From: Bradyrhizobium sp. dw_78
GTDB taxonomy: Bacteria > Pseudomonadota > Alphaproteobacteria > Rhizobiales > Xanthobacteraceae
Reading direction: 5' to 3'
Assembly (NCBI RefSeq): GCF_018449525.1
Contig: NZ_JAAVUS010000012.1
Coordinates: forward strand, 84,665-148,664
DNA: 64,000 nt
Part shown: piece after piece, positions 47,676 through 56,924 of the stretch
Layout of the letters: the number at the start of each line of letters is the position of its first letter
How positions within the stretch are numbered: the first letter of the stretch is position 1
The notes under the pieces: model-generated
Seen by the model: the letters and a program-made list of their open reading frames with translations, nothing else
Databases searched by the model: none
Told to the model about the DNA's origin: nothing
Made by a program: the position numbers and the translations under genes

Positions 47676-49370
47676 ATGAACGTGCTCAGCCAACTGAAAA
47701 TCCGCACCAAGCTCGCAGCCATCGTTGTGCTGGCAGCCCTGACCATCTGCCTCATCATTGGGATTTCGGCGTGGCTGAACGAAAACCGGATGCTGGCGGA
47801 CCGGGTCACCCAGATGCGCACGGCGGTCGATCTCCTGTACGGCATGGCCCAGACGCTTCAGGATGAGGTCACAGCCGGCAAAATGACCATTGCCGAGGCG
47901 CAGACCGAATTCCGGAAGCGCGGCAGGAAAATGACCTTCAATGACGGGCAAGGCTATCCCAATGTCTATAATGCCGATACCTCGCTTCTCCTGAACAGCG
48001 GCAACCCACAAATCGAAGGCAAGATCACCGGCGCAAAGGATGCCAACGGCGTCCTGATCGTCGACGCCCAGGTAGCCGCCGCCCGGCAGAGTCCTGAAGG
48101 AGGCATTGCCTCCTTCCTCTACCCCCGCCCTGGCAATACCGTTCCCGTCCGGAAGATGGCCTATGCCCGCAGCTTCGGGCCCTGGAACGTGGTCATGAGC
48201 TATGGGCTTTACGTCGATGACATCGACGCCGATGTGAACGCCCTGCTAATGGAGCTCGGCGCGATCGGCGGCGGACTCATGATCCTGATGGGCCTGCTGT
48301 CATGGCTGATCGCCAGCGATGTGCTCGGGGCGCTCGACCGGTTGAGAAGCCGGATGCAGGGAATCTCCGAAGGAGATCTCGACCAGTCGGTCGGAGAATC
48401 CGGCCGCGGCGACGAGATCGGACGGATGGCCGAGACGCTGGAAGTGCTGCGGCAGACGGCGATGACGGCGCGCGCGCTTGAAGCCGAACAGGTCGCGACC
48501 AAGCAACAGGCCGAGAAAGAGAAACGGCAGGCTCTGATCGCCCTCGCCGACCGGTTCGACACCTCGGTCGGACATCTGGTCGGGCTGATGGCATCCGGAT
48601 CGACCGAATTGGAAAAGACCGCGCAATCGATGACCGACACGGCGGAGCGCACCAATCAGCGCGCCTCGGCAGTGGGCTCGGCGGCGACGGAAGCCAGTTC
48701 GCGCGTCCAGACAGTCGCAGCGGCAGCCGAGGAATTGTCCTCGTCGATCACCGAAATCAGCCGGCAGGTGGCGCAATCCGCCGCGATCACCAGCCGCGCC
48801 GTCGAAACCGCGCGCCACACCGATACCACCGTGCGCGCGCTGGCCGATGGCGCCAAACAAATCGAACACGTCGCGGAACTGATTTCGAACATCGCGGGCC
48901 AGACCAACCTGCTCGCACTCAACGCGACGATCGAGGCGGCACGCGCCGGCGAAGCCGGCCGGGGATTTGCCGTGGTGGCGGCCGAGGTCAAGAGCCTCGC
49001 CAGCCAGACCGCCGAAGCCACCAAGGAGATCGGCACCCGCATCGCCCAGATCCAGGGTGCGACACGGGAAGCCGTCGAGGCCATCCAGGGCATCACCGCC
49101 ACGATCGAGGAAGTCAGCGTCATCGCCGCCACGATCGGCTCGGCGATCGAGGAGCAAGGCGCGGCGACGGCGGAAATCGCGCGCAATGTCACGCAGACCG
49201 CACATGCGACCCAGGATGTCACGACGAATATCGGGGGCGTCAGCATGGCGGCCAATGAAACCGGCGGCGCCGCCGGTCTTGTCCTGAGCGCGGCAACCGA
49301 TCTCTCCAAGCAGGCCGAGCAATTGTCAGGCGAGGTGAATACCTTCCTGTCCGGCGTGCGCGCGGCGTGA
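47676..49370 (+). CDS. Methyl-accepting chemotaxis protein with Cache domain (564 aa)
   Basis: A canonical receptor: N-terminal membrane segment (LAAIVVLAALTICLIIGISAW, seen about residues 11-31, given here in part), a periplasmic single Cache domain (about 35-185), a second membrane segment (about 190-212), HAMP, and the signalling domain with tip NLLALNATIEAARAGEAGR and GFAVVAAEVKSLA. No CheB/CheR pentapeptide is seen. A neighbour to compare with is the unusual protein at 14818-15918. Confidence 0.93.
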   Translation: MNVLSQLKIRTKLAAIVVLAALTICLIIGISAWLNENRMLADRVTQMRTAVDLLYGMAQTLQDEVTAGKMTIAEAQTEFRKRGRKMTFNDGQGYPNVYNADTSLLLNSGNPQIEGKITGAKDANGVLIVDAQVAAARQSPEGGIASFLYPRPGNTVPVRKMAYARSFGPWNVVMSYGLYVDDIDADVNALLMELGAIGGGLMILMGLLSWLIASDVLGALDRLRSRMQGISEGDLDQSVGESGRGDEIGRMAETLEVLRQTAMTARALEAEQVATKQQAEKEKRQALIALADRFDTSVGHLVGLMASGSTELEKTAQSMTDTAERTNQRASAVGSAATEASSRVQTVAAAAEELSSSITEISRQVAQSAAITSRAVETARHTDTTVRALADGAKQIEHVAELISNIAGQTNLLALNATIEAARAGEAGRGFAVVAAEVKSLASQTAEATKEIGTRIAQIQGATREAVEAIQGITATIEEVSVIAATIGSAIEEQGAATAEIARNVTQTAHATQDVTTNIGGVSMAANETGGAAGLVLSAATDLSKQAEQLSGEVNTFLSGVRAA

Positions 49371-49409
49371 GATCGAATAGCCTTTAAGCGATCACCGGGC
49401 GCCGCGGCC

Positions 49410-52400
49410 TCATCGCGGCGGCCGGTTTTCATCGGAAGGAAAGTCGACCGGACCGCTTTGCTTGCCGGTGTTGAACTCGAATATCTTTCTGAACACGCCC
49501 GGCGCCATCGCCGAAATCGGATTGACGCGAAGCACCGGCTGGCCGGGCGAACCGACGAGCTCGTAGGTCACGCCGATCAGTCCCTCGTTGCTGCCGCCGC
49601 CCAGGAACAAGCCGACAATCGGAATCTGGCCGAACATGTTGTTCAGCCCATACATCGGAACGAAGGTGCCGCTCATGCGCACCTGGTTGCCGGGGTAATC
49701 GATACTGCCTTCGATGGTGCCGCCGACCATCGGCCCCTTCACCACGCCCTCGCGAATCGTAAGCTGGCCGTTTTGCCGGGTGAACTCGGCGCGCATTCCC
49801 GAAAAGGCAATGCCGTTCTGGACTCCGGCCGGGCCACCGGCCGCGATGCGATCGAGCGCGGCCTCGCCCTTGATGGAAAAATCGCGAACCAGGATCCGGC
49901 CTTCCTTGGCGCTCGATTCGGCGCTCGGCGGATCCATCGCCAGCGAAAGCTGGCCTCCGATCATCTTGGCGTAGGTGTCGGTAAAGCGAAACAGCGCGCC
50001 GGCATCATTGGTATCGAGATAGATCATGTCGCGGCCCTGGGGACGGCTGCGCAGCTCTCCCGTCACCGGCGTATCGCGCCCGAGCTTGCCGCTGAGCGCG
50101 AGAGACTTGAGCGCTCCGCCCCGCCGCGACATCTTGACGTCGACACCGCGCAGCGCCTCGCCGTCATAGCCGATGACCGCTCCGAGCTTGACGTCCACGT
50201 CGAAATCAACGTTCTTGGCCTTGCTCTTGGCGTCGGCCTCCTTGCCTGAAATGGCCGACTTGATGAAGCCGCGCCCGTCGAACACATCGCCGCGCATCGT
50301 CACCCTGAAAACGCCGTCGGGGCCGCGATCGGCCTTCAGCGAGACCTTGTCGCCGTCGGAAGGAGAATAGGTCGGGAAGTTCGCATTCATCAGGTCGTTG
50401 TTCTGATCGAACTCGAGCGATCCCTTCATCGACGTGCCGCCGCCGTCGATGACGATATCTTCGAAGCGCGTCGATTGCGGCTTCGGCACCACGTTGAAAA
50501 CGGCATGGGCCGGCTTGCCCGCCGCCTTGACCCAGCCCGGAAGGATATTGTCGAGCTTCAACGCGGTCAGATCGGCGTCGACGCCGATGCGGCTGTCATG
50601 GTCCGGAGCTCCACTGATCTTCCCCGTCACCTTGACTGGAATTGTGCCGCTCGCCGCGGGGCCCAAATCGAATAATCCAAGACGCGCACGACCCGCATCA
50701 TCGAGCGTCGCCTGCAACTTGATATCGGCATCGCCGTCATTCGGCTTGCGGTAATCCAGCGAAGCCGGTTGCCCGTTGATCTTGACGTCGCCCTTGACCT
50801 GGTAGCCCTGATTGTTGGCGACCACTTTCAGCGCATTGGCCTCGAGCTTCTGGTTCATCACCAGTTTGTCGGCGGAAAATCCGGTGAGGTCCGCGGTGAC
50901 GGCGTAGCTCGTGTCGGCTGCGGTGATCGCACGCTTGATCGGCAGGCCAAGCATCACCTGGGCCGACACCGTTCCCTTGCTCGAATCGGGATCGACCAGG
51001 GTGCCGGCGAATTCGCTGAGACGATCGGAAGCGAGAATTTCAGCCGCCGCCGGCACCGGACCGTCGATCCGGAATCGCACCTTTGCCGGCGAAGGCTTGG
51101 GCGCCAGATCCGGCACCTCGAACGCGAAATCGGAGATGTTGAGTTTGCGTCCGGCGGGCGTGTCCACCACGGCCTGCCCGATCGTCACCGTCGCCGTACG
51201 GCCGGTAACATGGGCTTTCAAATCCGCATCATGCACCAATGGCAAACCATCCACCGGGCGCAACGACACGCCGCCGGCGACGATGTTGACGGAAAGACCG
51301 TCGTCCGGGATCGGCGGGCCCCGCCGCGAAAGGTTGTGAACCGGCGAGTTGACGCCAATCTCGATGCGCTGAAGCGAGCCGCGCTCGACCCGGTCGAGGA
51401 CCCACTCCCGGACCTCGGGAACGATCAGGGTCGGCCAGATCAGCTTGAGCTGTGCCGCCGACATCGGCGTTCCAGCGATGCCAAGTTGCAGCCGCGGTTC
51501 GCCCGCATAATCGATGCTGCCGCTGCCGGCGACGCCAATCTCGCCGTTGCTGATGTCGGCCTGGGATAGCAGCACCCGGTGCTTTTCCGTGTCGAACCGC
51601 AGCGCGACCGAGACGCGGTTGAAGATCAATGGCTGTTCGTCGCCGTTTCCGGCAAGCACGATGGTGCCGCCGCTGAGGCCCATTTGCCAATCGGTGTCAC
51701 TGCCGTTGGGCGGTTCGAGATGCGCCAGAAGCGTGATCCGGTTGGCGCCCGAGACGATCTTGAACGGCGCGAGCAATACGTGCCGCGCTGAATCCCACTC
51801 GATATCCGTCTCCGCCGAATCGATCGCCATCGGATAATCGGGCGTATCGCTATCGATGATGTGTCCCTCACCGGCGCGGATCTTGCCGCTGAAATAGGTC
51901 GGCGATCCGTCTCGGCCGAGCTCGCCCTTCAATTCGCCCGACAGCAACAAATCGGCGCTGTAGGTCAGATCCTTCAGCCGCAGCGCCAGCAGGATATTCG
52001 CCGTCGGCACCTTGTCGGCACGAATATCGACCGATCGCACGCCGTTCGCCAGCGCGCCGACCGCGACGCGCAGCGACCACGCATTATTGCCCTCTTCGCC
52101 GACGCTCAGCGCCACGCCGCCGCCGCTCGGGCGGCGAAGACTGAGGCTGATATTCTCGAAATTCCATTTGTTGCCGCGCTGCTCGTCGTCGACGATCAGG
52201 TTTCCATTCTTCAAACCGATTTCGTTGAGGTTTTGTCCATCGAGCCCGGTCAGGCTCAGGCTGTCGAGCCAGTCGAGTCCGGCGAGCAATCCGCTCGGCG
52301 CGCCGCGATTATCGGCGCCGGCCGTCGCGCCGGACGGAGCGGGAGGCGATGGCGCGGCAACAGCGGGCGACGGCTGCGATGCCGGAAGCTGGGCCGGAGA

Positions 52401-53075
52401 CGATGGCGGCGCTCCGATCTGTCTTTTCGACGTCACGCCGGTTGCGATCGGCCGCGCATTGGCGCCGGTGGAAACCGTCACATAGCCGTCCGGCGTGATG
52501 CGCACCGCGAGGGTGGCATCCACCAGATTGAGGCTTTCGGCGCGAAGCTGCCCCATCAGGAGCGCGGTGCCCGACAGCCTTACCTCGGCTTTCGGCGCGC
52601 TGGCGACAACGGCATGGTCGCGGTCCCTGACGATGATGTCGCGGATTCGCACCGCAATGCGGATTTTTCCGGCGCGCTCGATCTGGGTGCCGCCGACTTC
52701 GACGGTATTGTCGTGGCCGATATTCTCCTCGATCGCCGACGCCAGCCACGGCGTCGCCATGTCGAGATTGATCGGACCTGCACCGAGCCGCCACCATAGC
52801 GCACCGAAACCCGTGGCGAAGATCGCGATCAAGACCGCGACCGTGATCGCCGCACGCTTTATCCAGCGTTCGCGTCCAAGCCACCGGCCCAACGCACCAA
52901 AGCGATCGCCGAACCGGTGGTAGCCGGAGTTCGAGCGCGACAGCAACCGACGTGCATGGCGGCCGGTCGCCTCTTCGTGATCGTGGTCCCAGCCGGTATT
53001 ATCCAACGGCAAGGGTTGGATATCGGCACGCGAACTGGAGCCTTTGGCCCCCTGGGGCGACGTATTCCTTGCCAT
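49410..53075 (-). CDS. AsmA-like/YhdP-type large envelope protein (1221 aa)
   Basis: One N-terminal membrane segment (about 60-80) is followed by a very long beta-rich region with AsmA-like parts: DUF3971-like centre and the C-terminal SIDYPGNQVRMSGTFVPMYGLNN, GQIPIVGLFLGGGSNEGLIGVTYEL. YhdP-family proteins bridge the inner and outer membranes and help phospholipid transport. The start ATG at 53075 was chosen among Met residues with moderate support (GAGAGG close upstream). The C-terminus is close to the MCP gene, convergent. Confidence 0.85.
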   Translation of the reverse strand: MARNTSPQGAKGSSSRADIQPLPLDNTGWDHDHEEATGRHARRLLSRSNSGYHRFGDRFGALGRWLGRERWIKRAAITVAVLIAIFATGFGALWWRLGAGPINLDMATPWLASAIEENIGHDNTVEVGGTQIERAGKIRIAVRIRDIIVRDRDHAVVASAPKAEVRLSGTALLMGQLRAESLNLVDATLAVRITPDGYVTVSTGANARPIATGVTSKRQIGAPPSSPAQLPASQPSPAVAAPSPPAPSGATAGADNRGAPSGLLAGLDWLDSLSLTGLDGQNLNEIGLKNGNLIVDDEQRGNKWNFENISLSLRRPSGGGVALSVGEEGNNAWSLRVAVGALANGVRSVDIRADKVPTANILLALRLKDLTYSADLLLSGELKGELGRDGSPTYFSGKIRAGEGHIIDSDTPDYPMAIDSAETDIEWDSARHVLLAPFKIVSGANRITLLAHLEPPNGSDTDWQMGLSGGTIVLAGNGDEQPLIFNRVSVALRFDTEKHRVLLSQADISNGEIGVAGSGSIDYAGEPRLQLGIAGTPMSAAQLKLIWPTLIVPEVREWVLDRVERGSLQRIEIGVNSPVHNLSRRGPPIPDDGLSVNIVAGGVSLRPVDGLPLVHDADLKAHVTGRTATVTIGQAVVDTPAGRKLNISDFAFEVPDLAPKPSPAKVRFRIDGPVPAAAEILASDRLSEFAGTLVDPDSSKGTVSAQVMLGLPIKRAITAADTSYAVTADLTGFSADKLVMNQKLEANALKVVANNQGYQVKGDVKINGQPASLDYRKPNDGDADIKLQATLDDAGRARLGLFDLGPAASGTIPVKVTGKISGAPDHDSRIGVDADLTALKLDNILPGWVKAAGKPAHAVFNVVPKPQSTRFEDIVIDGGGTSMKGSLEFDQNNDLMNANFPTYSPSDGDKVSLKADRGPDGVFRVTMRGDVFDGRGFIKSAISGKEADAKSKAKNVDFDVDVKLGAVIGYDGEALRGVDVKMSRRGGALKSLALSGKLGRDTPVTGELRSRPQGRDMIYLDTNDAGALFRFTDTYAKMIGGQLSLAMDPPSAESSAKEGRILVRDFSIKGEAALDRIAAGGPAGVQNGIAFSGMRAEFTRQNGQLTIREGVVKGPMVGGTIEGSIDYPGNQVRMSGTFVPMYGLNNMFGQIPIVGLFLGGGSNEGLIGVTYELVGSPGQPVLRVNPISAMAPGVFRKIFEFNTGKQSGPVDFPSDENRPPR

Positions 53076-53382
53076 TGCCTCTCGGTCGCGGCGTTGATTG
53101 TCGGATTGGTCGATGCAAAGGCCACGCCCGTCGATATGTAACGGGCGCTCCCGTGCAGGCATCGCCGGCAATCCTCGATTGATGTCACTACCCGTCATCC
53201 AGCCCCAGGAACGCACTCAACGCGCAGACAGGTAACGAGCAGACGAGTGATGTCTCGAATTCCGTCCAACCTTACCCCGCGGCCGTCGGATTTGCCCAGC
53301 CGCCTATTCGATTCGAGCTTGCCAGGACATCGCCTGCCATAGACTAATGATTGATCCGCCGAAAGCGACGAAAGGAAGGCGT

Positions 53383-54096
53383 ATGTCCAAGAAAACGCGT
53401 AAGAAATCCTCTAACACGTCCTCCGGCAAAACGGCTCGCGCCGAATCGAAACGATCGACCGCAGCGACGGCGGCAAAAAAACGCGCCGCAACGGCGGCCA
53501 AGCCGGCCCGGAAAACCGGCAAGCGGCCCGCCAGCGCTGCGCCGAAAGCATCGAATCGGACCGCGCCCAAACCGCCGAAACCGCTGCGGCCAAAAGTCGC
53601 CGCCGGTGCAGACGCGGCGCCGGGCGGCCGCCATGTCCTGACCGAAGGCGCGAAGGCTCCGGCCTTTCGTCTGCCGCGCGACGGTGGCGAGACGGTTTCG
53701 CTGGCCGATTTTGCAGGCCGAAAGCTTGTGCTGTTTTTCTATCCCCGCGCGAACACGCCGGGTTGCACCAGCGAAGCCATCGACTTCACCCGGCTGGCCA
53801 AGGCATTCGCCGAAACCGATACCGCCCTGCTCGGTGTCTCGGCCGACCCGGTCAGATCCCAGGAAGCGTTTCGAGACAAACACAAACTCTCTGTTCCTCT
53901 CGCGTCGGACGAGCAGCACGGAATGCTGGAGGCTTATGGCGTTTGGGGTGAAAAATCCCTGTACGGTAAAACCTTCCTTGGAATCGTTCGAACGACGGTT
54001 CTGATCGATGCCGAGGGGCGGATCGCAAGAATCTGGCGCAAGGTGAAAGTCGACGGTCATGCCGACGAAGTGCTGGCAGCCGCCCGATCCGTCTGA
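53383..54096 (+). CDS. Bcp/thioredoxin-like peroxiredoxin with an Lys/Ala-rich N-terminal extension (237 aa)
   Basis: The last 150 residues are a Bcp-type peroxiredoxin (peroxidatic Cys in NTPGCTSEAIDF; the family's second Cys, as in ACDF, is missing, so it is of the 1-Cys type). The first 85 residues are Lys/Ala/Pro/Arg-rich (for example MSKKTRKKSS, AATAAKKRAATAAKPARKT), a histone-H1-like tail. The ATG at 53383 with AAGGAAGG upstream. The extension suggests DNA or membrane association; function not known. Confidence 0.87.
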   Translation: MSKKTRKKSSNTSSGKTARAESKRSTAATAAKKRAATAAKPARKTGKRPASAAPKASNRTAPKPPKPLRPKVAAGADAAPGGRHVLTEGAKAPAFRLPRDGGETVSLADFAGRKLVLFFYPRANTPGCTSEAIDFTRLAKAFAETDTALLGVSADPVRSQEAFRDKHKLSVPLASDEQHGMLEAYGVWGEKSLYGKTFLGIVRTTVLIDAEGRIARIWRKVKVDGHADEVLAAARSV

Positions 54097-54287
54097 TTTG
54101 CGATGAAACCGAATATTTTCTCGCATTTTCTCCCCACAAACCGGCGTCCATTCCAGATCGAGTCCGAAGCCGGGTTTCGCTCGAAAACGCGACAAACCGT
54201 TTCCTGAAAATTAATCATGAGAAGGTCAAATCGGTTCCGCCAATCTTGCCGTACGGACCCCCCTCTCCGACCGGCGCTGGAGTGCCG

Positions 54288-55646
54288 ATGTCGTACCGTA
54301 CGGGTCATTATTCCGAGTATCCCCAACATCACCCGCATGACCATGGCAGGACCTCAGCTCGCCGTCCGGCGGGCGCCCACGCACCTGCCCCCACGTCCCC
54401 GGCTCAAAACGGCTATACGCTCGTCCACGCCGGCAAGCAGGTCCGGTTCGGTCCGGTCGTGTTCTGGATCGTGGTCGGCACGGTGGTCATGCTTGGCGCT
54501 TGGTCGGCGGCCACGGCGACCTATTTCACCTTCCGCGACGACGTGCTTACGCGGCTGATCTCCCGTCAGGCCGAGATGCAATATGCCTATGAGGATCGCA
54601 TCGCCGAATTGAGGGCCAAGATCGATCGCACCACCAGCCGCCAATTGCTCGACCAGGACCAGTTCGACAAGAAGCTCGACCAGATCATGCGCCGTCAAGC
54701 CGCGCTGGAAGCCCGTGCCATCGCGCTCGGCGCCATTCCGGACGCCCAGGGCGTCACCGGATCGATCAGGCCGCCGTCGCGTGGCAACGACACGGCGCCC
54801 GCGACCCCGCCCAAGCCTTCGCCGATCAGCGACACCGTCATTTTCACGGCGCCTCCCGATCGGGAAGCCCGCCTTGAATCGCGTGCGCCGCTGGTCGCCG
54901 ATCCCGGCCCCAGCCAGTTCGCCAAGATCCAGGGCGTCGATAGCGTTCTCGCCCGTCTGCAAACCTCGCTCGATCAGGTGGAAAGCCGGCAGATCGCGGC
55001 GGTCAATTCGGTCGAAGACGGAATGGAATCGCGGATGCGCCGGATGCGGGGCGTCATCACCGATCTCGGCCTCGACATGGCGCAGCTGGAGGCCGCCACG
55101 CCGCGATCCGGCATGGGCGGTCCCTATGTTCCGGTCAAACTGTCCGGCGACACCGGGCCGTTCGAGCGGCAGCTCTACCGGATCAATATCACCCACGCCC
55201 AGATGGATCGCCTGAACCGGGTGCTGGCGCTGGTGCCGTATCGCAAGCCGGTGATCGGTGAAGTCGAATTCACTTCAGGATTTGGCGTTCGCAGCGATCC
55301 GTTCCTCGGCCGCCCGGCCATGCATACCGGCGTCGATTTCCGGGCCTCGATGGGCGATCCTGTGCGCGCCACGGCCAACGGCAGGGTAGCCTCGGCCGGG
55401 TGGGCCGGCGGCTATGGCCGCATGATCGAGATCGATCACGGCAACGGCCTGTCGACCCGCTATGGCCATCTGTCGGAGATCGGCGTCAAGATCGGCGACA
55501 TCATCAAGATCGGACAGGTGATCGGTGAAGTCGGATCGACCGGCCGCTCCACCGGTCCGCATCTGCATTATGAAACCCGGATCGACGGCGAAGCGGTCGA
55601 TCCGCAGAAATTCCTGCGCGCCGGCGTGCGCCTCAGCGCGGGCTAA
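54288..55646 (+). CDS. M23-family peptidase with membrane anchor (452 aa)
   Basis: A cytoplasmic start, one membrane segment (about residues 61-85), a coiled-coil region and a C-terminal LytM/M23 domain: MHTGVDFRASMGDPV and HLHYETRIDG. The zinc-binding His and Asp are present, so it may be an active endopeptidase; the topology resembles M23 proteins that regulate cell separation. GGAG lies 6 nt before the ATG at 54288. Confidence 0.9.
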   Translation: MSYRTGHYSEYPQHHPHDHGRTSARRPAGAHAPAPTSPAQNGYTLVHAGKQVRFGPVVFWIVVGTVVMLGAWSAATATYFTFRDDVLTRLISRQAEMQYAYEDRIAELRAKIDRTTSRQLLDQDQFDKKLDQIMRRQAALEARAIALGAIPDAQGVTGSIRPPSRGNDTAPATPPKPSPISDTVIFTAPPDREARLESRAPLVADPGPSQFAKIQGVDSVLARLQTSLDQVESRQIAAVNSVEDGMESRMRRMRGVITDLGLDMAQLEAATPRSGMGGPYVPVKLSGDTGPFERQLYRINITHAQMDRLNRVLALVPYRKPVIGEVEFTSGFGVRSDPFLGRPAMHTGVDFRASMGDPVRATANGRVASAGWAGGYGRMIEIDHGNGLSTRYGHLSEIGVKIGDIIKIGQVIGEVGSTGRSTGPHLHYETRIDGEAVDPQKFLRAGVRLSAG

Positions 55647-55684
55647 GGTTCACCGGAACATCCGCCCTTGCGGAGCTTCTTCGA

Positions 55685-56816
55685 TTATTCGACGTCCTCG
55701 ACCGCGCCGGGCGAGATGCCGAAGGCGCGTTGCGCCAGCGTCGCGGCCATGAACTCGTCGAGGTCGCCATCGAGCACACCCGCGGTGTCCGATGTCTGCA
55801 CGCCGGTGCGCAGGTCCTTCACCATCTGATAGGGCTGCAGCACATAGGAGCGGATCTGGTGGCCCCAGCCGATATCGGTCTTGGCGGCCTGGTCGGCGGC
55901 GGCCTGTTGTTCGCGCTTCTTCAACTCGATCTCATAGAGCCGCGCACGCAGCATGTCCCAGGCCTGCGCCCGGTTCTTGTGCTGCGAACGGCCGGCCTGG
56001 CAGACCACCGCGACACCGGTCGGAATGTGCGTCAGCCGCACCGCGGATTCGGTCTTGTTGACATGCTGGCCGCCGGCGCCGCCGGAACGCATCGTATCGG
56101 TGCGCACGTCGGATTCCTTGATGTCGATCTTGATGCTGTCGTCGATGACCGGAAAGATCGCGACGCTGGAGAATGAAGTGTGGCGGCGCGCATTGGAATC
56201 GAACGGCGATATCCGCACCAGCCGATGCACGCCCGCTTCGGTCTTCAGCCAGCCATAGGCATTGTGACCGCTGATCTGGATGGTAGCGGATTTGATGCCG
56301 GCCTCTTCACCCTGGGATTCTTCCAGATATTCGACCTTGAAACCGTGCTTTTCGGCCCAGCGCGTGTACATCCGCAACAGCATCGCGGCCCAGTCCTGGC
56401 TCTCGGTGCCGCCGGCACCGGCGTGGACTTCAAGATAGGAATCGAACTTGTCCGCCTCGCCGCCGAGCAGCGCCTCGAGTTCGCGGCGCGCGACCTCCTT
56501 CTTGAGCGCTTTCAACGCGGCTTCGGCTTCCGCCACCACCGATTCATCGTTCTCGGCCTCGCCGAGCTCGATCATGCCGATATTATCTTCCAGCTCGCGC
56601 TCGACCTTACCGATGCCTTGAAGCGAATCCTCCAGCGAGGTCCGCTCCTGCATCAGCTTCTGCGCCTTCTGGGGATCGTTCCAGAGATCGGGGTCTTCCG
56701 CGAGCTTGTTCAGCTCCGCGAGTCGTGCAGTCGAGGCATCGACGTCAAAGATGCCTCCTCAGCAGCCCGACCGACTGCTTGATCTCTTCAACTAAACGTT
56801 CAACTTCAGCCCGCAT
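55685..56816 (-). CDS. prfB: Peptide chain release factor 2, with programmed +1 frameshift (376 aa)
   Basis: Recognises UGA/UAA at the ribosome. The first 23 codons (56816-56748) end in CTT TGA; after a +1 shift the frame continues from GAC at 56746 to 55685, giving 376 residues. The SPF tripeptide (anticodon-like) is in VRISPFDSN, and GGQ in RSGGAGGQHVNK. The frame without the shift stops at TGA, so the shift is needed. Downstream of PBP1A in the same direction. Confidence 0.96.
56744..56759 (-). promoter_or_regulatory. prfB programmed frameshift site
   Basis: AGGAGG, CAT, then CTTTGAC: a Shine-Dalgarno-like hexamer 3 nt before the slippery CTT and the in-frame TGA, as in E. coli prfB (AGGGGG-TAT-CTTTGAC). 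Low RF2 pauses the ribosome at TGA and allows the +1 slip, an autoregulation. Confidence 0.95.
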
Positions 56817-56924
56817 GGGTCTCTCTGGTCCGCGGCAAGTGCCGCCGTTGCAATGTTGTCAGGGATGTAGCGAGGCGCGTCGCAAAGCGCAATCGGCTTC
56901 AAACCGCGCTACCATCTTGCCGGA

